DNA of 64,000 bases from Polyangiaceae bacterium (lineage in GTDB: Bacteria > Myxococcota_A > Polyangia > Polyangiales > Polyangiaceae), in assembly GCA_025937835.1 (NCBI GenBank), contig JAICQO010000010.1, forward strand, positions 1 through 64,000, in the 5' to 3' direction. The first letter of the stretch is position 1, and each line of letters opens with the position of its first letter. The notes beneath the pieces were generated by a model. The model was not told the origin of the DNA. It was given only the letters and a program-made list of their open reading frames with translations, and made no database searches. Positions 10,311 through 22,149 of this stretch are shown here, in pieces. Made by a program: the position numbers and the translations under genes.

Positions 10311-10508
10311 GAAAGATCGGCAGAATCAGCGCGCCGGGGCGCCCTGCAGCCCACCGATCCGCCGTCCGGACTCCCGCGCCGTTCGAACCACGTCCAAAGC
10401 CCGTTTCTCGCCGGTTCCAAGGCGGCTATCCGCTCTTCCCCGCCCTGACAAGTCGACACCCAAATGAGGCCTCTGCCCCCCATTGGCAGGCCCTCGCTCG
10501 CTAGGCGA

Positions 10509-10561
10509 CGACTCACTTGGGTACACGCGTGAGTCGACTCGTCTCAGCGCGGGACGAGTCG
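10509..10561. terminator. Two overlapping alternative hairpins (possible terminator/attenuator)
   Basis: CGACTCAC (10509-10516) can pair with GTGAGTCG (10529-10536), while CGACTCGT (10535-10542) can pair with ACGAGTCG (10554-10561). Both stems are 8 perfect base pairs and they share bases 10535-10536, so the central segment can join only one stem fully. The region follows the sigma-factor gene on the minus strand by about 90 bases and lacks a T-run. It may be a Rho-type 3' end structure of the sigma mRNA, or an attenuator-like switch in the act leader. Confidence 0.4.
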
Positions 10562-10647
10562 TGCAACGGACAAACTCGTATCGGCGACGACAAATCCGTA
10601 GCGGGCGCTCGGCGATTGCGAGGCGCGGCGAGGGCCCGCACCCCGGA

Positions 10648-12285
10648 TCAGAACTCGCGCATCTGCTTACGGATCTTGCCGATCGCCTGCTCTTGGAGCT
10701 GGCGGATGCGCTCGCGCGACAGGTTGTACTTGTCGCCGATCTCTTTCAGCGTGAGCTCGTCCTCGTTGTCGAGGCCGAAGCGCCAGCGAATGATCCGGGC
10801 CTCGATCTGCGTCAGCGTGCCGAGCAAGCGCTGCACCTCCTCGGCCCACTTCTGGTTCGCGAGGCGATCGTAGGGCGAGAGCGCGTTCTCTTCGACGAGG
10901 AAGTCGATGAAGCGACGGCCGTCTTCGTCGCCGACCGGGCGATCGAGCGAGAACGGCGTGTCCGCATACAAGTCCTTCACCTTGTCGAGCTTGTCGCGCG
11001 GAACGCCCGTCTCCTTCTCGAGCTCCTCGATCGTGGGCTCCCGACCGGTGCGCGCGATGATGGTCTGCGTGGCGCGTGACACCCGGTTGTAGGTGTCCAG
11101 CATGTGCACCGGAATGCGGACCGCACGGCCCTTGTCGGCGAGCGCGCGGCTGATCGCGTGACGGATCCACCACGACGCGTAGGTCGAGAAGCGGTAGCCG
11201 CGCGTGTGATCGAAGCGCTCGACGGCCTTCATCAGGCCGATGTTGCCTTCCTGGATCAGATCGATGAGCGGGAGGCGGCCGCGGTTGTAGCGGCGAGCGA
11301 TGCTGACCACGAGCCGGAGGTTCGCCTTGACGAAGCGGTTTTTAGCCTGGCGCTGCGTCCAATCGGCCGCCTTGACGCGGTCGAGATAGCGGCGGTAACC
11401 GGCCGTGTCCGCGACCAGCGGCGCGATGCGACCGGACTCGTCGTCGCTCTGCGGCTCGATGCCTTCGCGTGCGACACGCATGGCATTGCTCATCCAGATC
11501 CGATCGGAGTCAGGGAGGCGCACCGCGCGCGCCAGCGACTCGGACATGTCCGTCCACTGACGCTGCTGATCGGCGTGGAACTTGGAGCGCTGGCGGCGGT
11601 AGACCTTGGCGAGCTTGCGGAGCTCACCCACCTGCTGGATTTCGGGCCGCTCTTCCGGAGGGTTCATGGCCAGCACGTCGCGCTCGAGCTGCTCGAGGAT
11701 GTGCTCGGCCACCGGCACGTAAGCCAACAAACCTGCCCAGAACGCCACCTCGGCCTGCTCGACGGACTGCGCGGCCTGGAGCTCCTCGTCGGGACCCATC
11801 ACCTGGTGGGTCGCCATGTCGCGGAAGTACCGCGAGAGCATCGAGTCGGTTGCACCGTCGACGTCCGGAGTCGGGGTCGATTCCGCGCCCATCGAGGTGA
11901 GCTCGGAGTCGAACGCCTCGTCCGGAGCCGCGGCCTCGGAGTTGCCTCCGGAGCGCACGCTCACTGACGACTCGACCATTTCGTCCGAAGCTTCTTCGGC
12001 TTCGACGGCCGGGTGGTTCGGCTTGCTGCGGGCGGCCGGTGCAACCGCGGACGAGCGCGATGCGGGGGCCTTCGCGGCGGCGGTGCGTTTCTCTTTGCTG
12101 ATGGGGGCGGTATTGACTTCGGACACGCGCTTGTCCTCCGGCTTGTCTGCCTGGTTTCCTAGCAAATTTCGTGCCTTCTCGGGCGACTGCACCTCGGGAC
12201 GCGCGATACGCTTGGCGACGGTCGGGGGGCTTTCGAGCTTTGCGCTTCGACGGCCGAGGTTCGGGGCGGGGGAGCGAGCGGTCAT
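10648..12285 (-). CDS. RpoD-family (sigma-70) RNA polymerase sigma factor
   Basis: A 545-residue sigma-70 family protein. The first 145 or so residues are low-complexity Ala/Ser/Lys/Glu-rich and probably disordered. Region 1.2 follows ([20 protein letters not shown]), then an insert, region 2 at about 300-370 ([45 protein letters not shown]), region 3, and region 4 with the helix-turn-helix [20 protein letters not shown]. The shape fits a group 1/2 sigma factor. The N-terminal extension and absence of the long region 1.1/NCR of housekeeping RpoD favour an alternative, stationary-phase-like member. ATG 12285 is the first start in frame. Confidence 0.9.
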   Translation of the reverse strand: MTARSPAPNLGRRSAKLESPPTVAKRIARPEVQSPEKARNLLGNQADKPEDKRVSEVNTAPISKEKRTAAAKAPASRSSAVAPAARSKPNHPAVEAEEASDEMVESSVSVRSGGNSEAAAPDEAFDSELTSMGAESTPTPDVDGATDSMLSRYFRDMATHQVMGPDEELQAAQSVEQAEVAFWAGLLAYVPVAEHILEQLERDVLAMNPPEERPEIQQVGELRKLAKVYRRQRSKFHADQQRQWTDMSESLARAVRLPDSDRIWMSNAMRVAREGIEPQSDDESGRIAPLVADTAGYRRYLDRVKAADWTQRQAKNRFVKANLRLVVSIARRYNRGRLPLIDLIQEGNIGLMKAVERFDHTRGYRFSTYASWWIRHAISRALADKGRAVRIPVHMLDTYNRVSRATQTIIARTGREPTIEELEKETGVPRDKLDKVKDLYADTPFSLDRPVGDEDGRRFIDFLVEENALSPYDRLANQKWAEEVQRLLGTLTQIEARIIRWRFGLDNEDELTLKEIGDKYNLSRERIRQLQEQAIGKIRKQMREF

Positions 12286-12512
12286 GATCGCTAGGTGTGC
12301 TCGTGAATACGGACGGAAATGGCCAATGGATTCAGGACATCCGATTTATGCCCACGGCCGCCTCCGGAGATCGCTCGTGGCGCCTGTCGAGCACATTCGC
12401 TTCGTAACCAGCTAACGGCTGGATTGTTCCTTGGAGTTAGACGTGGGGCCCAATATTGATGCCCGACCATGCAGAACCATGGGCAAGCGCCTTTACGAGG
12501 GCCCATCCAACC

Positions 12513-12526
12513 GCGTGATATCACGC
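12513..12526. promoter_or_regulatory. Perfect 14-bp palindrome, candidate operator
   Basis: GCGTGATATCACGC reads identically on both strands. Its GTGA...TCAC half-sites resemble the spacing used by dimeric regulators, but the site lacks the wider spacer of a Crp/Fnr box. It is upstream of the sigma-factor gene on its coding strand. Function is inferred only from symmetry and position. Confidence 0.3.
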
Positions 12527-12603
12527 AGGGGTGACCGGTCCACTTTCAGGAACAGCGACGCTGGACGCTTCGCCCTGCAACCGTTGCGCAGTCAGGGCTC
12601 GAA

Positions 12604-12659
12604 CGGCACAGCCTGTGCCGGTGCGTGATCGCGCGGGCAGGCCAGCGACCCGCGCGATC
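12604..12659 (-). terminator. Tandem hairpins downstream of rplT
   Basis: Immediately after the rplT stop on the minus strand come two perfect stems. One is an 11-bp stem GATCGCGCGGG/CCCGCGCGATC with an 11-base loop (12627-12659). The other is a 7-bp stem CGGCACA/TGTGCCG with a 3-base loop (12604-12620). No T-run follows, as is usual in this GC-rich background. They probably end or stabilise the rpmI-rplT mRNA. Confidence 0.6.
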
Positions 12660-12666
12660 GGCGAGC

Positions 12667-13020
12667 TCAGCGCGCGCGAGCGGCGAGCTCGGCGAGCTGC
12701 TTGAACGCGGCGGCATCGGTCGCCGCCATATCGGCCAACACCTTGCGGTCGAGCTCGACCCCCGCCTTCTTCAGCGAGAACATCAGGCGCGAGTAGCTGG
12801 TTCCGTTCAGGCGACACGCCGCATTGATGCGGGTGATCCACAGCCGGCGGAAGTCGCGCTTGCGCAGCTTGCGGCCGACGTAAGCGTACTGCCAGGACTT
12901 CCACAGCACGCGCATGGCCTGGCGGTAGCGGTTCTTGCGACCGCCGAAAAACCCTTTGGTTTGAGCCAGCACACGCTTGTGGCGGCGACGCGGATACTGA
13001 CCTCGTTTGACGCGCGACAT
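12667..13020 (-). CDS. rplT: 50S ribosomal protein L20
   Basis: A 117-residue protein with the full L20 pattern: the basic N-terminal extension [18 protein letters not shown], then [13 protein letters not shown], and the globular domain with [21 protein letters not shown]20 binds 23S rRNA early in 50S assembly and represses its own operon in several bacteria. It follows rpmI by 15 bases. The usual upstream partner infC is not in this locus. Confidence 0.98.
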   Translation of the reverse strand: MSRVKRGQYPRRRHKRVLAQTKGFFGGRKNRYRQAMRVLWKSWQYAYVGRKLRKRDFRRLWITRINAACRLNGTSYSRLMFSLKKAGVELDRKVLADMAATDAAAFKQLAELAARAR

Positions 13021-13035
13021 GGGATTTCTCCGACT

Positions 13036-13233
13036 TCAGCCGTAAGGCAAGAGGATTTTGATGCGACGCTCGGTGCCTTCCGCAACGATGTCGTTGTTGC
13101 GGAGCCGGCGGCGACGCTTGCGAGACTTGCCGATCATGCCGTGCTGGGCGTTGGCCTTCGAACGACGGATCTTACCGCTGGCAGTAACGCGGAAGCGCTT
13201 GGCAGCAGCGCGGTTGGTCTTCATCTTCGACAT
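13036..13233 (-). CDS. rpmI: 50S ribosomal protein L35
   Basis: A 65-residue basic protein, MSKMKTNRAAAKRFRVTASG followed by KIRRSKANAQHGMIGKSRKRRRRL, the standard size and sequence pattern of L35. ATG 13233 (MSKMKT) is chosen over longer in-frame starts, which add residues unlike the family. It is co-transcribed with rplT. The leader upstream of the start has a small hairpin GGTGTC/GACACC (13264-13279), which could take part in ribosomal protein autoregulation; that last point is speculative. Confidence 0.96.
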   Translation of the reverse strand: MSKMKTNRAAAKRFRVTASGKIRRSKANAQHGMIGKSRKRRRRLRNNDIVAEGTERRIKILLPYG

Positions 13234-13546
13234 GAATCGTCTCGCAGCGTCCGGCCTCTCGACGGTGTCTCGTGACACCTGGGGCCGGGGGCCGGGACTT
13301 ATGACGGAAGTGGCCCCCCCCGTCAAGAGTGTGTGCGATGGAGTAGGTGCGATCTTGGGGGCGGCCGACCCTGGGACAGTAGGAGCAGAAATGGAGCGGC
13401 TCGAGCCGGGTCGGCGGTCGGCGGTTCAGCCGGGGCGCGGCCGAGCGGCTGACTCGGCAGGCGTGCTCGCTGGATGGCTTGGCGCTACGGCACGGCCTTA
13501 GAGAAGGCGCAATCCGAGCACATGCCTGTGCTAAGGCGCACCCCCA
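13234..13546. other. Divergent promoter region between rpmI and carB
   Basis: About 310 bases between oppositely oriented genes, so it should carry the promoters of both rpmI-rplT and carB. Apart from the 6-bp hairpin at 13264-13279 next to rpmI I see no gene, tRNA or riboswitch. No infC remnant was recognised here. Confidence 0.5.
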
Positions 13547-16912
<3,366 letters not shown>

Positions 16913-17066
16913 GGGTAAGTCACGGAGCGGCGCACTCCAGGAACGAAACCGGCGAGGCCGGCGCGGTCTGTTCTCGTCACCACAGGCGCGAGGCGTGTCA
17001 GGAACCGAGCCCGCGAACTAGCGTATCCAAGCAGCAGGACCTGGACGCCCACCCGACCCTCACCGG

Positions 17067-18500
17067 CTAGATCCGGATGGCTTTCCAGTCCCCGCTATTG
17101 AACTTCCACAACATGATCGCGGTCAGCAAGACCACGTAGACCGCGGCCGCGCCCCAGATCCCCCACAGGCCGAGGCCCAGCGTGATCCCGAGGAACCAGG
17201 CCAGGGGAACCAGGCACAGGAAGTGGAGGCAGAGCTCCACGAGCATCACGAAGCGCGTGTTGCCCGCGCCGAACAGCGCCTGAGTCAGGATCATCCCGAC
17301 CGCGATCATCGGGGTCATGATGCCCATCAGCCGCATCGGACCGAGCGCGGCCTCGAGCACCGCGGGGCTCTGCGTCACGATGCTGAGCAGGCCGCGGGTG
17401 AAGAGCACGCCCTCGAGCAAGCCGACGACACCGAACACGATCAGCCCGAGCCGCACGCTGACCCAGCCGAAGCGCGTGGCCAGATCCGGGCGGCCGGCGC
17501 CCAGGGACTGGCTGACGAGGGTCGCCGTGGACGTCCCGAACGCGAGGCAGGCCGTGAACGTCAGCTTCAGGATGCCGACGATCAGCATCGTGGCGGCGCT
17601 GTTGACGGCCTCGCTGCGGCCGCCGGGGCCGGCCACGCTTTCGGCGTGCGTGAGCGCGTCGAGCCGGCTCACGATCATCGCGAACAGCGCGAAGCCGCTC
17701 ATCACGGCCACGGTCGCGACCGCGCTCGGGATCGACAAGCGCAAGACGTCCCAGGTCACCTTGCGCGAGAGCCGGCCGAGAGCGAACGGCTGGTAGGTGG
17801 TGCGGTAGCGCTTCGAGAAGGCCCAGCCGATCATGATCGCCAGGCCGATCCAGGTCGAGACGAAGGCCGCGAACCCCGCGCCGGCCACGCCCATCCGCGG
17901 CGCGCCCCAGTAGCCGAAGATGAACAGGATGCAGAGCACCACGTTCACGATGTTCATCACGATCGACGAGACCATGTGCACGTAGGTCCGGCCGATGCCG
18001 TCGAAGAAGGCCTTGAACGAGAACGTCATGGCCATCGACGTGATCCCGAGCAGGCGCCAGTTCAGATACGAGCGCGCGGCCTCCCTCACCTCCTCCACCT
18101 GGATCAGCACGCCAATCACGTGCGGAATGCTCAGATAGCCGAGGATCGTGAACACGATGCCCGCGACCAGCGAGAACACCCAGGAGTTGGCGAGCACGGC
18201 TCCGGCTTCTGCGTCCCGCTTCTCGGCGAAGCGGCGGGCCGCGATCGCCTGGGTGCCCACCGAGATCGCGCTCAGCGAACCACCGTACAGCCAGAGCAGG
18301 ATCAGGGATGGCAGCAGCGCCGCCTGACCGTTCGACGACTCCGGGAACGGGAGCCGCGACAGGAAAATGACGTCGATCTCGTTGACGGCGCTCTGCGCCA
18401 GCATCGCCAGTACGGTCGGCGTCGCGAGCTTGAGAACGGCGCGTGACGGAGAGCCGGTGGTGACGAGGTTCGCACCGGACGAGCTCGAGGGCAGGTGCAT
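17067..18500 (-). CDS. MATE-family multidrug/metabolite exporter
   Basis: A 477-residue integral membrane protein with twelve hydrophobic helices in two similar halves, characteristic of MATE (NorM/DinF) Na+- or H+-coupled exporters. MATE-like features include LKLATPTVLAMLAQSAVNEIDVIFL at the start of the first half and TLVSQSLGAGRPDLA in the second. ATG 18500 (MHLPSSSSGANL) is preferred to the upstream starts, because the extra 33 residues are Arg-rich and non-hydrophobic. Substrate cannot be told from sequence. It converges with carB. Confidence 0.92.
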   Translation of the reverse strand: MHLPSSSSGANLVTTGSPSRAVLKLATPTVLAMLAQSAVNEIDVIFLSRLPFPESSNGQAALLPSLILLWLYGGSLSAISVGTQAIAARRFAEKRDAEAGAVLANSWVFSLVAGIVFTILGYLSIPHVIGVLIQVEEVREAARSYLNWRLLGITSMAMTFSFKAFFDGIGRTYVHMVSSIVMNIVNVVLCILFIFGYWGAPRMGVAGAGFAAFVSTWIGLAIMIGWAFSKRYRTTYQPFALGRLSRKVTWDVLRLSIPSAVATVAVMSGFALFAMIVSRLDALTHAESVAGPGGRSEAVNSAATMLIVGILKLTFTACLAFGTSTATLVSQSLGAGRPDLATRFGWVSVRLGLIVFGVVGLLEGVLFTRGLLSIVTQSPAVLEAALGPMRLMGIMTPMIAVGMILTQALFGAGNTRFVMLVELCLHFLCLVPLAWFLGITLGLGLWGIWGAAAVYVVLLTAIMLWKFNSGDWKAIRI

Positions 18501-18635
18501 GCGGTGGGGCCGCCGGAGGTTTAGGGGGCTTCGGCGACCCCGGCAAGCGCGAGCTAATCCAACGCAGCAGTTTCGGCCGGCGAACCGGGCTTCACGCACC
18601 CGCGCGAGGCGATAGTGAGCGGCTGGCTCTGGCGA

Positions 18636-21428
18636 TCAGTCTCGGAACGCGACGAGGTCGGCGGGGGACAGGACGCGAAGCAGCGCTCGGGCCTCCGCGG
18701 GCGCGCCGGGCGCTTTCAAAATCTCCTTCAGCAACTCGACGGCGCGGTCGCGGTTGCCCATGGCGCGCTCGACCCGCGCGAGCTCGAGGCGAGCTTCCAC
18801 GCTCGAGTCGAGCTCGGCGCGTCGGCGCGCCACGCGCTGGGCCTCGCCCCAGGCTGAGACCTTCATCAGCGCACGCGTGAGCCGCGACAACACTTCCGAG
18901 CTCGCCTGCGGCTCGGCTCCGGCTTGCCGCAGCACCTCCAGCGCCTTCAGATCGCGGCCCGCGCTCTCGAGTGCGTCGGCGCGGGCGAGCACGGGGTCCA
19001 CCTTCGGCGTCGCCTCGCGCAGCGCCTGCTCGAACGACGCATCACCGAGCTTGCGCTCGGCCTGAGCCTCCGCGTCCTCGCCGAATGCCGGCGACGGGCT
19101 CGGCGCGGCCTCGTCGATCTTCTCGGCGACGGGCGCGGGCGCGGGTGCAGGTGCAGGTGCGGCAGCCGGCGCGGGCTCGGCGACCTCGGGCGCAGCGGCA
19201 ACGGCAGCTTTGGGAGCCGCCGTCTCGACCTCAACGGACACGCTCTGGGCGGCAACCGCCTCACCGGGTGGCGATTGCGGAGTCGACAGCCGCTCGACGG
19301 CCCGCTCCAGGCGCGCGCGCGCGGCGTCCGTGACGCCCGCGATGCTCGGGAGCTCGCCGTGAAGCTGCTGGGGGTGACGCAAGACCGCGAGCGACAACAC
19401 CGCGAGCGAGCCGGCGACCAGGCCCGACACCAGTACGCGCCCGTAGCTCCGGCGCCGATTCGAGGCGTTCCCGAGGCGATCGCGCACGCGGCGCAGCTCG
19501 GCGGCGAAAGCGTCGATGGATGCGGGGCGGCGCTCCGGATCGGGGTCGAGCGCGGCCGTCAACAGGCGATCCAGCGCGCCGGGGATGTTGGCGTCCGGGG
19601 CGCGGTGCGAAGGACGCTCGGGCGCCGCCTTGGCCTTTTCGGCGAGCGTCGCGACCACGCTCTCGGCGCGGTACGGCAGCGTCCCCGTCACCATCTCGTA
19701 GACGACCGACGCCAGGGCGTAGACGTCGGCGCGCACGTCGCCTTCGCCACGGGCCTGCTCGGGCGGCATGTACTCGGGCGTACCGACGATCTCGACGGCC
19801 TCACGCGGCGCGTCGAGGCTCGGCGCCGAACCGGTCTTCGCCACGCCGAAATCGAGCACCTTGAGCGGCCCGCCCCGCGTCACGAACAAGTTCGCCGGCT
19901 TGATGTCTCGGTGGATCACGCCGGCCGCGTGCGCCGCAGAGAGCGCCGCCGTGGTCTGCAGCGAAAGCTCGATGGCGGTGCGCACGGAGAGCCGTCCGGC
20001 GCGTGTCAGCCGCGCATCGAGCGACTCGCCGTCGAGCCGTTCCATCGCGTAGTAGGGGCGGCCGTCCTGGCACACGCCGTAGTCGTAGATCACGACCAGG
20101 TTCTCGTGCTCGAGCTGCGCGATGGCGCGCGCTTCGGAGCGGAAGCGGCTCTGTGCCTTCTCGCTCATCGAGTCCGCTTCGAGCAGCTTCACCGCGACCT
20201 CGCGCCCGAGATCCCGGTGCACGGCTTCGTACACCACACCCATCGCGCCGCGACCGATCTCGCGTCCCAGCCGGTAGCGCGTGCCGGCAAGCTCGGCCGG
20301 ATCACTCGCGGGCGGCGGCTCGGGTGAAGGCGGCAACGGAAGGGGTCGCGACGGCGCCGAGCGCGCTTCGGCGACGCGGCGTGCGAAGTCGGCGCGGCTA
20401 CGGGCGGGCTCGGCCGGGTACAGACGCCGCATCAAATCCGAGATCCGCCCGCGCACGCTGCGATCGCCGTCGGCGAGGCTCGGCGCGCGCTGCAAGGCGC
20501 GAACGATGTCCTGGATCGCGGCCCGCGCCGACGGATAGCGGTCCTCGATGCGCGTCGCGGTGAGCCGCGCCACGATCTGGTCGATCTCCGGAGGGCAGCC
20601 GACGATCTGCGCGAGCGGCGGCAGGGTGCGCTTGCCGGCGCCGACGGCCGCCATGTGCTCGGTGGCTTCACCCGTGAGAAAGCGCCGGCCCGCGATCAGC
20701 TCCCAGACCACGACGCCGAATGCGTACAGATCCGCGGGAACACCGCCGGGGGTATTGTTGGCGACCTCGGGTGCGACGTAGCCGGGCTTCGCGAACACGA
20801 TGCCCGAGATCGTCTGGCAGCGGCGGTTCTGGCCGCGAGCGGTGCCGAAATCGATGAGCTTTACTTCCCCGCCGTAGCCGACCATCACGTTCTGCGGGCT
20901 GAGATCGCGGTGCACGATCTCGAGCGGGCGGCCGTCGGGGCAGGTGCGCTCGTGGACGTGCATCAACGCCTCCCCGAGGCAGACACCGATCGCCATCGCC
21001 TCGGCCCAACCGATGCGGAGCCCGAGCTGCGCAGCGCGCCCCCTCACCTCACTCAGGTTGCGTCCCTCGACGTGCTCGACCACCACGTACGGCGAGCCCA
21101 CGGTGTCCGTCGTCGCCTCGAGGATCTGCGCCACACCCGGGTGCTGGAGCTGCGCCTGGATCCGCGCCTCGTCCAAAAACCGCGCCTTGAAGGAGCGATC
21201 TTCTGCGTGATCGGGGCGGATGATCTTCACGATCAGCGGCCGCTCGGCGCCCTCGATGCCAGCCGCCGTCGCCAGATACACCTCGCCCATTCCGCCGCGC
21301 GCCACGCGGGACAGCAGCGTGAAGCGCTCGAAGCGGCGGGGTAGCGGCTCCTCGCAGCGCTCGGGGGCTGCGGTTGCGACCTGATCCCGGGTGGTGTTCG
21401 CTTTCACGGAGGACTCGAGCGCCTGCAT
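18636..21428 (-). CDS. Tandem double Ser/Thr protein kinase, membrane anchored, with TPR-like tail
   Basis: A 930-residue protein with two complete Hanks-type kinase domains. The first (about 25-290) has GGMGEVYLA, Lys in LIVKII, catalytic HRDLSPQN and LIDFGTA. The second (about 355-615) has GRGAMGVVYEA, AVKLLEA, HRDIKPAN and VLDFGVAK. Both keep the catalytic Lys and Asp, so both may be active. One membrane helix follows (VLVSGLVAGSLAVLSLAVL), then an Ala/Pro-rich linker and a helical TPR-like C-terminus outside. The start at 21428 (MQALESSVK) is the likely one; a longer frame adds 22 residues. Confidence 0.9.
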   Translation of the reverse strand: MQALESSVKANTTRDQVATAAPERCEEPLPRRFERFTLLSRVARGGMGEVYLATAAGIEGAERPLIVKIIRPDHAEDRSFKARFLDEARIQAQLQHPGVAQILEATTDTVGSPYVVVEHVEGRNLSEVRGRAAQLGLRIGWAEAMAIGVCLGEALMHVHERTCPDGRPLEIVHRDLSPQNVMVGYGGEVKLIDFGTARGQNRRCQTISGIVFAKPGYVAPEVANNTPGGVPADLYAFGVVVWELIAGRRFLTGEATEHMAAVGAGKRTLPPLAQIVGCPPEIDQIVARLTATRIEDRYPSARAAIQDIVRALQRAPSLADGDRSVRGRISDLMRRLYPAEPARSRADFARRVAEARSAPSRPLPLPPSPEPPPASDPAELAGTRYRLGREIGRGAMGVVYEAVHRDLGREVAVKLLEADSMSEKAQSRFRSEARAIAQLEHENLVVIYDYGVCQDGRPYYAMERLDGESLDARLTRAGRLSVRTAIELSLQTTAALSAAHAAGVIHRDIKPANLFVTRGGPLKVLDFGVAKTGSAPSLDAPREAVEIVGTPEYMPPEQARGEGDVRADVYALASVVYEMVTGTLPYRAESVVATLAEKAKAAPERPSHRAPDANIPGALDRLLTAALDPDPERRPASIDAFAAELRRVRDRLGNASNRRRSYGRVLVSGLVAGSLAVLSLAVLRHPQQLHGELPSIAGVTDAARARLERAVERLSTPQSPPGEAVAAQSVSVEVETAAPKAAVAAAPEVAEPAPAAAPAPAPAPAPVAEKIDEAAPSPSPAFGEDAEAQAERKLGDASFEQALREATPKVDPVLARADALESAGRDLKALEVLRQAGAEPQASSEVLSRLTRALMKVSAWGEAQRVARRRAELDSSVEARLELARVERAMGNRDRAVELLKEILKAPGAPAEARALLRVLSPADLVAFRD

Positions 21429-21598
21429 GGGCCCATGGTCGCCAAGGTAGGATACTGTGGACAAATATCCTGCAGCCGGCCGGCGGGGCCTCACTTATCG
21501 AAGTGATGCGCCCGGACGGGACTCGAAAGGAATGGCAGGCGCCGACAACGGGTTGAGCGGCGTGCCCGGCGGACTAGACTCGCCGCGCGGTTTTCGAA

Positions 21599-21997
21599 AT
21601 GTCGTCCTGGGGTCTCACGCAGCGCCGGATCCACCGGCACCTAATCGGGTGCCTGGTGCTGGCGCTCGTGGGCCTGCTGAGCCCGGCGGCCTTGGCGGAC
21701 ACGCTGGTGCCGATGTGCGGCGTACACGCCGAGAGCATCGCCGCGCCGCCGCCGATGCGCGCGAGTAACGACGCTTCGATCGACGCGCCGTGTTCGACTC
21801 CCGAAGAGCTGCTGAAGGCGCCGGGGGCGCCGAAGCGCACGCCCGATCAGGTCGCGCAGCTCGAGACCCCGCAACGGCTCGCCGCGCTCTACTACCGGCT
21901 GCCACCGCGCTCGCAGCCGCACGTGCTGCTCACCGGGACCGACGGCGGTGCCGCGCGCTCTGGCTTTCGTCGCTGCCTCGATCGCCCGCCGCGCTGA
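21599..21997 (+). CDS. Small secreted protein of unknown function
   Basis: A 132-residue protein with a clear signal peptide (basic MSSWGLTQRRIHRHL, hydrophobic LIGCLVLALVGLLSPAALA, cleavage near ALADT). The mature part has three or four Cys, including one in VPMCGVHAE, and is otherwise Pro/Ala-rich without a recognisable domain. Codon usage is as GC-rich at third positions as the neighbours, which argues for a real gene. It lies 152 bases upstream of the triple DsbA-like gene in the same direction; its cysteines make it a conceivable substrate or partner, which is speculation. Confidence 0.65.
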   Translation: MSSWGLTQRRIHRHLIGCLVLALVGLLSPAALADTLVPMCGVHAESIAAPPPMRASNDASIDAPCSTPEELLKAPGAPKRTPDQVAQLETPQRLAALYYRLPPRSQPHVLLTGTDGGAARSGFRRCLDRPPR

Positions 21998-22149
21998 GCG
22001 CGAGCCGGGGGGATCCAAGGTTCGTCCGGCCCTCTCACGGGGCCGCCCGCCGTGAGCGCGTCGACGCGGAGTGTCTCCGGGTCGACGTGTTTGCGCGCAA
22101 GTCTTCGTTCAGTCCGTTTGTTTCGATACGTATTCAGGAGAGTGTGTTC

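Larger units (their letters stand above)
9900..10647. other. Long intergenic region upstream of the act operon
   Basis: About 750 bases without a convincing gene, between the sigma-factor stop (10648) and actA. It should hold the end of the sigma transcript and the promoter and leader of the respiratory operon. Two structures stand out and are listed separately: an AT-rich patch with a repeated decamer and a palindrome (10262-10310), and a pair of overlapping hairpins (10509-10561). The AT content at 10262-10318 contrasts sharply with its surroundings. Confidence 0.6.
12286..12666. other. Intergenic region between rplT and the sigma gene
   Basis: About 380 bases with no convincing gene. It contains the 3' end of the rpmI-rplT transcript, with two strong hairpins at 12604-12659, and upstream sequence of the sigma gene. 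A perfect 14-base palindrome, GCGTGATATCACGC at 12513-12526, lies 228 bases before the sigma start and is a candidate operator. A weak CCAGC/GCTGG hairpin sits at 12408-12422. Confidence 0.5.

Noticed and set aside
12286..12666. Possible small RNA or tRNA in the gap between rplT and the sigma gene
   Set aside because: Hairpins are present but no cloverleaf, T-loop or conserved RNA motif is visible.
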